NCBI GenBank assembly: GCA_011503125.2
Contig: WWBZ02000033.1
Coordinates: 2,542,001-2,606,000 of the forward strand
Direction of reading: 5' to 3'
DNA: 64,000 nt
Origin: Botryosphaeria dothidea
Lineage: Eukaryota; Ascomycota; Dothideomycetes; Botryosphaeriales; Botryosphaeriaceae
Numbering within the stretch: position 1 is the first letter of the stretch; every line of letters begins with the position of its first letter. Under the pieces are notes generated by a model. The model did no database searches. It was not told the origin of the DNA and saw only the letters and a list, made by a program, of their open reading frames with translations. This document shows, piece by piece, positions 42,180 through 52,429 of the stretch. The translations under genes and the position numbers were made by a program.

Positions 42180-45158
42180 ATGAAGACGGTCACCTCTCTC
42201 CTCATCGGAGGTCTTGCCGCTCAGCAGGCTGCGGCTGCCTCCGGCCTCAACGTCCCCGGCTGGGGCGACAGCAGCAATTGCTTCTCTACCCCGTCCAACA
42301 CCGACAACGAATGTACCGAGTCTCAGGCTAAGGGTTGGAACTGGGACGGAATCGCTGTTGGCGCTAAGATCGGCACCTCCTACTCTGGCTTCGACGTCTC
42401 TGGCCTCACTTGCTCCAACAAGTTCGGCAAGCGCGATGCCCTGACCAAGAGGACCTTCGGCTCCAAGTGCGCCCTCGGCTCCATCACCAAGAATATCTCG
42501 CAGAGCCCCAAGATTGAGTGCACTGGCGAGAAGAAGAACAAGGGCTTCTCCGTTGGCGAATTCCAGGTCTCCACTAACAAGAACACCGATGTCGAGTTCC
42601 ACTACGGAATGCCTGACGGCAGCACTTGCAAGCACACTGCTTCTTGCAGCTCCGGCGGTACCACCGTCAAGAACGAGCAGTGCGGTGGTGCTACCTCCGT
42701 CTCGTGGAAGCTCCCCGACAACTCCGACAACGAGGACTGCGAGCTCGGCATCCACAGCATCGGCTGGGAGTGCGGTCAGAACGGCCAGTCCAGCACCGCC
42801 TCGGCTTCCACCGGCTACGTGGCTTCCACCGGCGCTTCTTTCTCTTTCGGCTTCGGCGCCTCGTCGACTCTCATCAGTGTTCCTGCTGTGAGCACTCCCG
42901 AGATCAACACTCCGTCCTTCGTTTTCCCGTCTGGCGGTTTCCCCAGCATTGCCACCAGCGTTGCTACGCCTGTTGTCCCCGGCTCTGAGGCCAGCACCGG
43001 CTACGGCGTTCCTTCGATCAACATCCCCGGCGTGCCTGTTGTCACCACCCCGGCTGTTCCCCTCTCTTCTGAGGTCAGCGGCGGTGCCAGCAGCAGCGTC
43101 GAGGTTCCGTTCTCGCAGAACGGCACCATCCCCGCCGGTTTCACCGCCTCCACTGTCTACGCTACTTCCGTTTACACCGTGACTTCTTGCGCTCCCGAAG
43201 TGACCAACTGCCCGGCCCGCTCCGGCACTCCCGCTGTTGTCACTTCCGTCGTCGCCATCTCCACGACCATTTGCCCCGTCTCGGAGACCGGTGCTGCTTC
43301 GGTTCCCGCTGGCTCTGCTCCCTACGGCTCTTCTCCGTCTGCTCCCCTCAGCTCGGGGGTCAGCGGCGAGCAGTCGACTCCTGGCGCGCTCTTCCCTAGT
43401 GCTTCTACCCCCGGTTTCCCCGGCGCTTTCCCCGGCGCTTCTACTCCCGTCTATGGCGGTTCCAGCGTTGTCTCGTCTGCTGTTGCCTCGTCCACCTCCG
43501 CTGCTCCTTCTGCCAACTGCCCTGGTGTTCTTCCCAAGTGCTTGAACTCTTGGATACACAAGGTTGGCTGCTCGAGCAACACTGACTCTGACTGCTACTG
43601 CAAGGAGACCGACTTCACCAAGAAGGTCATTGACTGCGTTTCCGCTTGGGGTGCCACCGACTCCGAGGTTTCCGAGGCTCTCTCTTACCTCACTGGTATC
43701 TGCGCTGCCTACGTCCCGCAGAACCCTGGTCTTGTGACCAACGTCCCGACTTCCGTCACTCTCGGTGTTCCGTCCTCCACCCCCGTTGCTTCTGAGACTC
43801 CTGTCGCCAGCAGCGGTGTTTCTGGCGAGCAGAGCACCCCGGCCGTTGTTTCCTACTCTACTTCCACTGTCTACGCTACGAAGCTCCACACTATCACCTC
43901 TTGCGCTCCTGAGGTCACCAACTGCCCCGCTTCTTCCGGCACTCCTGCTGTTGTCACCTCGGTTGTCGCTATCTCGACTACTGTCTGCCCTGTGACTGCT
44001 ACCGAGACTCCCGTTGCCTCTGCTCCCGCTGGCACCCCCTCGGCCCCCGCTACCTCTGGTGTCGAGGGCTCTGAGTCTTCCCCTGCTCCCAGCGCCCCTG
44101 CTCAGCCTGCTACGACCTCTTTCAGCACCTCGACCATTTTCTCGACTGCTGTCTCTACTAGCACTACTGTCAACGAGCAGGGCAGCTCTTCCGAGGTTGT
44201 TGTTACCCAGACCGTTTCCGTTGGCACCACCATTTGCCCGGTTACTGCCACCGAGACGCCTGCTGAGTCGAGCCCCGTTGCCTCTGCCCCTGCTGGAACT
44301 CCTTCGGCTCCCGCTTCTTCCGGTGTTGAGGGTTCTGGGTCTTCTCCCGCTCCCAGCGCCCCTGCGCAGCCCCAGACTACCGAGGTTATTAGCTACAGCA
44401 CCTCTACTGTCTACAGCACGGCATTCACTACCTCCACTGCTACCAATGAGCAGGGCAGCACTTCTGAGGTCGTTGTTACCCAGACCGTCTCTGTCGGCAC
44501 TACCATCTGCCCGGTCACTGCCACCCAGACCGTCGGGACCTCTGCCCCTGCTGGCTCCGCTCCTGCGTCTGCCCCTGTGAGCAGCGGTGTTGAGGGTGGC
44601 GCTACTTCCCCTGCGCCCACGTCTGCCCCGGCTGTCCCGACCTACGGCACCCCGTCGCAGGCTCCGGTCGCTTCCTCCGCCGTCCAGGGTGTCACCTCCG
44701 CTCCTTCTGCTCAGGGCAGCACCCCCGTCACTACCATCTCGTTCGTGCAGACCGTTACTGTTCCCTGCACCTACACCAACGGCGAGAGCGCTGGTGCCAC
44801 CATCCCCTCGAGCTCCACCACCAGCGTTGTGTCTTCCCACATCACTGTTCCCCAGGTTGCTTTCCAGACCAACACCATCACTGTCAGCGGCCAGCCCGTC
44901 GTTCAGACTGGCCTGGTTCAGGGCACTCCTGCCTCTGCCTCTGCCACCCTTACTTCGGCCGTCGCCACCCCTACCGGCGCTGTCGAGGGTGGTTACCAGA
45001 CCTTCAGCTCGATCGTCATCCCGCCCACCACTCCCGTTGGCACCCCGGCTGGCACTCCCGTTGCCACTCCTCCCGCCTACACTGGCGCGGCCTCGAGCCT
45101 CAAGAGCGCTGGCTCCATGGTCGGTGCTGGTCTGGTTGCTGCCATCTTCATGCTTTAA
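42180..45158 (+). CDS. Secreted GPI-anchored CFEM-domain cell-wall protein, mucin-like
   Basis: A single 992-residue exon. Residues 1-19 (MKTVTSLLIGGLAAQQAAA) form a signal peptide. An N-terminal Cys-rich region (~20-205) has no family I can name. A CFEM domain lies at ~448-516 (CPGVLPKC, VGCSSNTDSDCYC, VIDC, TGIC). The rest is Ser/Thr/Pro/Ala-rich, with two copies of a TSCAPEVTNCPA repeat (43139-43290, 43848-44003) and two copies of a NEQGSxSEVVVTQTVSVGTT repeat (44112-44262, 44386-44530). Two copies of an Ala/Pro/Ser linker also occur. The end, GAASSLKSAG plus a hydrophobic tail MVGAGLVAAIFML, fits a GPI-attachment signal. Such proteins sit in the cell wall or on the plasma membrane. CFEM proteins take part in haem/iron uptake, adhesion and host interaction. 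Only seven of the usual eight CFEM cysteines are present. Codon use is strongly biased, suggesting high expression. Confidence 0.92.
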   Translation: MKTVTSLLIGGLAAQQAAAASGLNVPGWGDSSNCFSTPSNTDNECTESQAKGWNWDGIAVGAKIGTSYSGFDVSGLTCSNKFGKRDALTKRTFGSKCALGSITKNISQSPKIECTGEKKNKGFSVGEFQVSTNKNTDVEFHYGMPDGSTCKHTASCSSGGTTVKNEQCGGATSVSWKLPDNSDNEDCELGIHSIGWECGQNGQSSTASASTGYVASTGASFSFGFGASSTLISVPAVSTPEINTPSFVFPSGGFPSIATSVATPVVPGSEASTGYGVPSINIPGVPVVTTPAVPLSSEVSGGASSSVEVPFSQNGTIPAGFTASTVYATSVYTVTSCAPEVTNCPARSGTPAVVTSVVAISTTICPVSETGAASVPAGSAPYGSSPSAPLSSGVSGEQSTPGALFPSASTPGFPGAFPGASTPVYGGSSVVSSAVASSTSAAPSANCPGVLPKCLNSWIHKVGCSSNTDSDCYCKETDFTKKVIDCVSAWGATDSEVSEALSYLTGICAAYVPQNPGLVTNVPTSVTLGVPSSTPVASETPVASSGVSGEQSTPAVVSYSTSTVYATKLHTITSCAPEVTNCPASSGTPAVVTSVVAISTTVCPVTATETPVASAPAGTPSAPATSGVEGSESSPAPSAPAQPATTSFSTSTIFSTAVSTSTTVNEQGSSSEVVVTQTVSVGTTICPVTATETPAESSPVASAPAGTPSAPASSGVEGSGSSPAPSAPAQPQTTEVISYSTSTVYSTAFTTSTATNEQGSTSEVVVTQTVSVGTTICPVTATQTVGTSAPAGSAPASAPVSSGVEGGATSPAPTSAPAVPTYGTPSQAPVASSAVQGVTSAPSAQGSTPVTTISFVQTVTVPCTYTNGESAGATIPSSSTTSVVSSHITVPQVAFQTNTITVSGQPVVQTGLVQGTPASASATLTSAVATPTGAVEGGYQTFSSIVIPPTTPVGTPAGTPVATPPAYTGAASSLKSAGSMVGAGLVAAIFML

Positions 45159-48048
45159 GCGTGTTGTTGTTTTTCGAGCATTGTCTCTGAATGTGTAATG
45201 TGTATCTGGAATACCGACGTCTCTGCATCTTGACACACATTTCAATCTTTCCTTACAATTTTCACTGTTTATAGCTTTTGCAACCATCTCTCATTTTAGT
45301 CATCAAGGAAAAGGAAAGCGATCTGAAGGAACTTTTAAAAAGACTTGATTGTCTTTTTTGTGCTTGCTCAGCTTATCAGCTGTCTTGCACTGGTAATACT
45401 TGAGGAAAGGATATAGCGAGACTTGAAAAATACAAATCTCCATCCCAATACCACTTTGTTCCCTCTGCCTTATGTGAAAAAGACTTGTTCCGCCTTCCGC
45501 ATCTCACGTCCAGTTACTAAAAAAAAAAGCAAAGGGCGAGCTTGGTGGGTCTTTGCACTGTGAGGTCACATGTTTCGGAAGAAAAAATTAAAGGGGGTTG
45601 TTGTCCCGGCGTTTGAGGTTATTCTCCCCTCCCCTGACGTGCCACGCACGCGTATACGAGCTCGGCGGTGTGGGCCTGGCCACTAACGCAAGGGTCCCCA
45701 GCTATATTTTCCTAAAAGAACGGGTCAACAGCCATGAAAAGTAGGCGTTATTGACAAGGGTCTGTGTGAGCAGTGTGGCTGTGTGGGTATAGTGGTCGGC
45801 TAGTGTTTAGGTGGAAGCCACTTCATTTGTACAGGGCGCTCGACGTTCTGCCTGGGGCATGAATTGGGGTTTCAATTTCGTTGGGCTGGCGGAAGCAATG
45901 GAACTATGGCGCGGTCGTGTGATGAGTGATGATCAGCTGGTCGCTGCCACTTTTCCTGACGGTTGGACTCGTGTGAGCTGACGCTTACTCCCGACTCTCG
46001 CGGGGAAGTCAGGAGATTCCGGGGTGTAACGGTCCTGAACCTCCTCACTAATGGAGGGTTCATGGCGTCGCCCTTGTCTAAGCGGAAGTGTTTTGCGAAT
46101 CTTTCCAGAAGGACCGGGAAGAAGTGTTGGTGAGGAGTAAGTTGAGCAAAGCTCCGTCTACGTGTGCTTAGTCAGCTATGGAGACGCGGTACACCCGACT
46201 TCCATCCCTCTGGATTACTTACAGCTTCAAGATTGCTCTTGGACTCACTCAGATATTGGCACTTACCCACAATGCCTTTGAAAGAGCGTATAATCTCTAG
46301 ACATGTGGCCTGAAAATCTCCTTGTCAAGAGGCGAGTGATTTTTGGCCGAAAATGAGAGCAACAACATTTCTGGAGCGTGGCTCGGCCCAGCTGATTTTC
46401 AAGCGTATGCATGATCGATAATTTGATGGTTTTTGTTCAATGTCAAAGGTTTTGAGAAGAAGCAGGTTTATGGGTCAATGCAACTCTCTGGCGAAGCGTA
46501 TTTCTAACGGACTGAAGACGATAAGGCGCGACAGTGGCTATGTTGATGGACTCCGTGGTGTATCTCTGTAACCCCCGCAATATTATTGCTGCTCAAGCTT
46601 ATACGGATAACGGAATGGAGCCGGGGACAATCTTTATGCTGGGACTGTCACTCGCTGTTCTCCTTTAAGCATTTTACCGCGTTATATTCCGAGGCAAGAC
46701 GGCGGAAAGAGTATGAGCCGAGCTATTACGAGCTTCTTATGCCGCAGATTACTTGCTTCGACCATTATGTGAAATGGTCTACTGCCATATTTGGTTATCT
46801 ACAACAATTGATGCCTGCATTAGTAACTGTCCGAAGTCATCAGGGCGCTAGAAAGACGTGCGCCTGGGTCGCTTCCGCTTATAGATTACCTTCCAGACTA
46901 TATAACGTATATACCGAGATATCTTTGTCTTTTGAGTCAGGAAAGGGCTGGGTCCATTACGACTTGAATAAGGGCATGATAATGAAGAGTGGGCGAAACG
47001 GTATAATAATTTCATCATGATTTGAGGCTGCCTGGGAAGCACAATCAGTCAAGGAGCCAGGAAATTAGGGGAAGAATGAAAAAGGTGGCTTAGAATTCGA
47101 GTAGTCGTGCATCCGTAAGCTCATCACAGTTGAGGTACAGATGGCTTATCCAATCCCATTTGTTTTTCTTCAAGAAGAAAGAACTTCATTAGAAATGACC
47201 AGGGTTGTGGCAGAGGTTGTGGTAGAGGTTGTGGCATAGCTTATGGTACGACTAGACGCGGAGAGGCAAACAACAAAGAGACTAGAGAAAAACTGGATAA
47301 ATATGTGGAAAATAAGACAGGCATGTATTCTATGAAGTGAGGGATGGAGAAAACTTGACCCAATGGCATAGCCACGCAGATTGAGCAATCCAGCTTTTGT
47401 CGTCCACCACCTCCCTTACTTCCGGATTAGCGAGCATATTTGGCCGTCGTCTCCGCACACTATGCCAGGAGGTACCAACCTGGTTTCCTTGAGTGATGAT
47501 CATTTCCACCAATAATCCACGACTTTGTTTAAGTGTCCTGACCGATTGATACACAAGATATTACCAACTAAAGACCTCAGACGAGGGAAAATGGTATGAG
47601 ATTGGGAGAGGGGTTTCCTAAAACAGAGATCATAATGGGTTAGTTAGCAGCAAAGATCCGAGACATATATATTTCTCCCGTGCTGTAAGCTCGACATCAA
47701 ACTTGGTACATCACCGAAGTTGAGCCATCAAGATTACTTCGGAGATTGGCAAGCAAAAGTTGAACACATGGGAATGGATTGTAGCAGTTCATAAATTAAT
47801 GTCATTCCGAGCTCCTCGTGCTACAGACTCTTAGGACTTCGTCGTCAGGACTAAATCAAAAACGGGAAAAAGAAGAATCAGGCTTGCTGGTATCCATCAT
47901 GCTCAGAACAAAAGCCGTAAAGAAAGTTCAAAAGAGAATGAAGAAACCCGCCTCAGGCAACCATTTTTTTTTCCTTCCGTATCACCAACTCCATCCTTCA
48001 ACATCTTTTTGGTATCACAATATGCCCTTTCCTTAATCCACGAATTCC
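45159..48048. other. Intergenic region with a small minisatellite
   Basis: About 2.9 kb with no convincing gene. 45159-45600 is the 3' flank of the wall-protein gene. 45600-47100 holds weak frames only; the one at 46586-47020 (144 codons) has no family or splice context. A 12-bp minisatellite sits at 47201-47247. 47800-48048 is the 3' flank of the Vip1-like gene. Confidence 0.55.
47201..47247 (+). repeat. Short 12-bp minisatellite
   Basis: About four tandem copies of a unit close to GAGGTTGTGGCA, the last one diverged. It lies in non-coding DNA downstream of the Vip1-like gene. Confidence 0.8.
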
Positions 48049-49006
48049 TTACGAAGTAGTGGCAGGCTTCTCGGAGGAGGTGGCGGCGGCAGCGGCAGTC
48101 TCAGCACTCTTGCCGCAGCCAGCGCAAGCGCACTTGCCGGGCTCGCAAGGGCACTTCTCCTGGGTGGCACCGCAATTGCACTTAGTCTTCTCCGTACCTG
48201 GAATGACCTCCATCTCAGCCTCCTCAGCAGTCGGCACCTTGGTGCCAGAGGTCTCAGCGGACTGAGCCTGCTGCTGCTTCTTCAAATCGGCGAGGTGACG
48301 AGCCTCGTTGTGGACATCAACGACCTGCTTGTTACCCTGCTCGTAAAACTGGCGCAGCTTCTGGCCGGTCGGGGTGCCGAGGGCCTTGTCGAAGTACGAT
48401 GACAGGCTGCGCCAGCCGGCGCCGGCCTTTTGCGAGATGGCGTACTTGGTGTCAACGGCCTGTGCCTTCTCCGTCGCCTTGTACTTATCGTCGAACGACT
48501 TGAGGGCGGTGGTGAAGCGGTTAGAGACGCCGTGCTGCTTGTCAAGGGCAAGCGCCCTCTCGATGGCGTTGTCACTGATGACGTAGCCGTGCGCAAGGTA
48601 CTCAGCGACGATGCGGCCGCGCGGCTTGTGCTCCTGTGGGATATCCTCCTCCTTGGTGCCCTCGTGCTCGGGCGACTCGTTGCCGGCCAGGTCATCAAAG
48701 CCCTTGGCGCTGGTCACCTTGACTTGTGCGGGTCCGAGCTGGGTGTTGTCAAGCAGGAGTGCTGTCTTGGCGGCAGTCTCTTTTTCGAAGGTAACGGTGG
48801 CAGACTGGGTGTTTTCGGCGGTCGAGGTCACCGAAAGAGATTGAATCTTGCCGCTGTGGAAAATGCAATGTTAGCGGGGCTGCGGAGACTAGAAGGTGTC
48901 TGGTGGCGGTGCGGGAAGCTTGGAGTACGTACCAGAAGCTAAAGAAGTCGCGGACCTCCTTCTCGGTGGTCTGAGAGGCAATGTTTTCAACGTGGACAGA
49001 AGCCAT
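48049..49006 (-). CDS. vip1: Vip1-like RRM protein with cysteine-rich tail
   Basis: Exon 1 48933-49006 and exon 2 48049-48853, with a 79-bp intron (GTACGT..CCACAG), give 292 residues. The join makes RDFFSF-C-GKIQSLSV, completing an N-terminal RRM (~1-75; VHVENIASQTTEKEV, SATVTFEKETAAKTALLL). The middle (~100-215) is the region shared with fission yeast Vip1-type proteins: AEYLAHGYVISDNAIERAL, YAISQKAGAGWRSLSSYFDKAL and GQKLRQFYEQGNKQVVDVHNEAR. The last 40 residues contain KCNCGATQEKCPCEP plus GKCACAGCGK, seven Cys in CxC/CxxC spacing (nt 48108-48183), like a copper-thionein. The function of Vip1 is poorly known; an RNA-binding cytoplasmic role is inferred from the RRM. Whether the Cys tail is general for the family I cannot say from memory. 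Confidence 0.88.
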
Positions 49007-52000
49007 TTTTGCGATGGTAGAAATGCGGTTGCGATTTGTGTGGATATTCGTGTGGAGGTGGGTATCAAAGGATGGGTGCAAGTTGCGATGGGGAGCGATG
49101 AAGGTGTTGACGTAGGCAGGCTTTTGTAGTGGAGGTGGGTAAAGTGGTGAGGGGCGGCGGGGGCAGGTGCACAGGGCACCAGCGAATCGTCCAGACGCCG
49201 CGTTGACGTCGCTGCCGTTGCGTCATGAGTGGCTGTGCAATCCGGTGGCGATTTCTCGGCGGCCGCTGGTCAGCCGCGAGCAGCGCAGAGAGGGCGGCAA
49301 CCAATAACCAGAAAACCCGTCTCGCATGTGATTGAGATAGATGCGAGAAACGGGAGCTCCAGCCTGTCGCGTTCTCGCTTTTGTGTCTGCCTGCTCGCAG
49401 ACGCGCAAAGCAACGCCACAACGACGGAATCCAAGACGAGACCAAGCCATCGTTGGCTAAGGCTGTGTGCGCAAAAGAAACGTTGCTTCTCTCACCTTCG
49501 TCTTTCGTCTGTGAAGGCGATGGCTACGGCCGGTCCATTTTTTTCCGTTGAATGTGGCTGAGCAAGCGGGGGGATCTCAGGAATCTCCAAGGTCCGGCGA
49601 CTGCCCCGTCGAGGCGCCAAAAACAAAGGAAGCAGACGCTTGAACCTTCGGACAAATTAGTAGAGAAAAGGGACCTCCTCACGCGCAACCCGCAATTACC
49701 AGCACGTTAAGGCAAGTGATAAGACAAGTCAGAACTGTATTCAAGGATTGGTTTTTTTCATCAGCATATCCATAACGGCAACCGTGAATGCGTATTGGTG
49801 TTTGAAGCATTCGACCGGATGTATGTGCTCGAGAAAATTAATGTCATTCGGAAAATAGTTCAATTTCTTACGCAGTTTGTGCTCGCTGTTTTTTTTTTGT
49901 TGGCGGCCGTTTTACTGTTTGCTGGTTGAGACTGACTCGTGGGAAGGCAATCGGGAAATAAGTTGGATGTTACTGGAAGAAAACCTCAAATCTTGACAAG
50001 GGCCACCATTCTGCAATTCCCGACTCTCATAGATGGATTTTGAGGGCAACAGCGTGTTTTATCTAGTCAAGGATTGCCCATGATCCCGATCCGATCGATG
50101 TTAAGATCAAGATCGAATTCTCACAAACACCGATGGTCGATCGTCGCTTCTTTCAATCCAAGACAGCGTAAGACGCCAAGTGTATGAAGAGTAATCGTCA
50201 AAGCGTGAAATGACGAGCGACCAGCGGTGAAAACTCAATTGATCCATCGCAACTGGGTTGAGGTGTGGAAAATGAAAGCCTGGCCATGTGGCGTGACAGT
50301 GGGGCGGATGCGGCAGCATGAATTTGCTCAGCCATCGACAAATTTAGGTAGGAATGCAAGAATTCCGTGACAGGGCTCACGATCGCCCGATGTATCAAAG
50401 TACCCCAGAATCCGTGGCTGGCTAATGGGCAGTTCCCGGATGCGGAAAACTTGATAAAGTTTCCGGTGGAGCTCCGCGTCCATGGTTCACTCCGCGCTTC
50501 CCCGGATGACGTGCTATCAAGATGCTCTATATGATTGAATAGATGTCCGTTTCAAATGGTGTTGCGAAAAAAAGCGGAGTTTACAGTTGAAGCTAAAGCA
50601 GTAGGGCGAGCGAATAACGGCCACTCCATCCGCGGAAGCTACTGCTTAGTTCAACGCTAAGGAAGCGGACTCTCGGATACGAAAGTAATTTACCAGACAT
50701 GCTTAGGCGTTAGCCCTAAAGCCGCTCCTCGCCCGGATTTTCTTATCTCTACTTCCCCGGCGTGCGTCGCGGAGCTTCGGATGTAGGAACAGAAGTCGAT
50801 CTGCCCAGTGGTGAGGGCGGGTGCGACGAGGGGAACGATGTGCACACGACCGCTCGGCCCGCACCATGGCCAGGTCGTTCTCTGAGTTAATTTTTTTTTT
50901 TCACCAAGATCGCCGATGTCATGCGGTCAAGGTCGAGGCTGACGGCTCCAGGCGTGAGGGATAAACAATGCACCACGCGACGCGCTGCCCCTCTGGGAGA
51001 ATGGGGAGGACTGTTCAATTTCCGCGGGCACCACTGAGCCTAACCGGACTACCGCTCCTTAGTCTGCAGCGCTACCGAGCAAAGGCCGTGGGCAGCCGAC
51101 GCGCATTTCGTAAGGCTGCCGTGCTGGGAGGTGGGGAGAGGACATACGGGGATCAGCCGAGAACGGCGCTGACAAGGTCTGCGGCTCTTCTGGCCCGGAG
51201 GTAAAGGTCGCGGCAAAATTTGACGGCGGCACAGCAGGGTTGCAGGTTGCAAGTCGCGTAGCACATGGCAAAAGCTGGTGGAGCGCGACGGAGGGCAGCC
51301 ACCCGCCTGTCCTCATGCAGAGCCCGGGTCGATTTGCCGCTTGAGCGCAGTGGTCGGCTGCAGGGTCAGCACATGTTGCAGAGCAGTCCGTGTAGGCGGC
51401 CAACCAGTGAGGTTGCAGACAAAAAAAGCGACGCGGCAGGTGGAGATGCGGCCTTGGTCTAGCAGAGCGGAACGCAGACCGCTCCTTCGAGGGCGGAGGC
51501 TTGAGGGCAGCGAAGGCGGGTGACCTGAAGGCCCACGACGTGTCGCAGAAAAGGGCGCGACTAGCAGGCCTGCTTGCGCTACAATCACGGGGTTTGTTGT
51601 CAAGGCGAGGCGTGTCGTCGACTTTTGGCCAGGCGGCGCGGCGGGCACGGACTGCACGGGCAGACCATCCATGCAGGTGTAGCCCCAGCCGACATCGGAT
51701 TGTCCTATCAGCCGACGCGTAGCGGTGAATGCTCGTCAGCGCTAACGGCATACGACATGGCACTGCCGTCTGATGCTCGACTGCTGGGAGATCAGTGGCA
51801 TGGGCCACCGCAGCCGAGCCCAGCGTGCGCCAGAGCGTTGCTCGTGGAGACAGCCGCGAGTTTGTCCCTCCGTTTTCGTTGCCAGAAAAGCAGGCGGCGC
51901 AGCTGTCAGGTTCGTGGCGGCTTCAGTAGCTTGTGCACGGAGATCGGAGCGGGCTGCCGCTGCTGGTGCTGGAGCTGGAGCGGGCGATCTGCTGACCCCG

Positions 52001-52429
52001 GATTCGTGAACGTTCTGTCGCAGCGGCGGGGGCGCTGGTTATCTTGCCTGTAGCTGGAAGCGCGCTGCCGGTCCGAGACTTCTTCGCTCGCTCCTGCCTG
52101 GGGCCCGAGATGGCGGCTGCATGCACAGGCCAGCCAGATACCCCTCGCGCTGCATGTGGGACGGTGCGCGGATCTCGGGCGGGCGCACACGGCGACCCTC
52201 TGCAAAGGATAAATCCTTCACCCACTCCCGTTTTCGTCCTCCACCCTGCATCCTCTCACTCTTGTCTGCCATCGCGCAATAGTTAGAGTTGCTTGTCGTC
52301 TCACTAACACGGCTCCCGAGGTCAAGCGTCAGAAAGTGCGCGGCTCCCCAGCAGTATAAATCCTGCACAGAGTCACACACCAACTTGCGCGTTGGCACAA
52401 CCGTAAGATCAAGGCTGTATTGAAGAGAA
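49007..52429. other. Intergenic region upstream of the MFS transporter
   Basis: About 3.4 kb without a convincing gene. 49007-49560 is the Vip1-like promoter side. 49560-50950 is AT/GC-mixed with no frame of interest and T/A runs near 49750, 49890 and 50890. 50950-52270 is GC-rich, with overlapping frames on both strands (one of 249 codons) whose products are Arg/Ala/Pro/Cys-rich and unrecognisable. 52270-52429 is the presumed promoter and leader of the transporter gene. Confidence 0.55.

Noticed and set aside
42057..45287. 1076-codon antisense ORF opposite the wall-protein gene
   Set aside because: It is codon-aligned with the real gene and exists only because that gene avoids TTA, CTA and TCA. 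Its Gly/Arg/Ser/Asp-rich product is the complement of a Ser/Thr/Pro/Ala-rich mucin.
46586..47020. 144-codon ORF upstream of the minisatellite
   Set aside because: Isolated in non-coding DNA, no domain, no homologous splice partners. It cannot be told from chance.
51059..51808. 249-codon minus-strand ORF
   Set aside because: Random-looking composition, overlapping frames on both strands, no family features.
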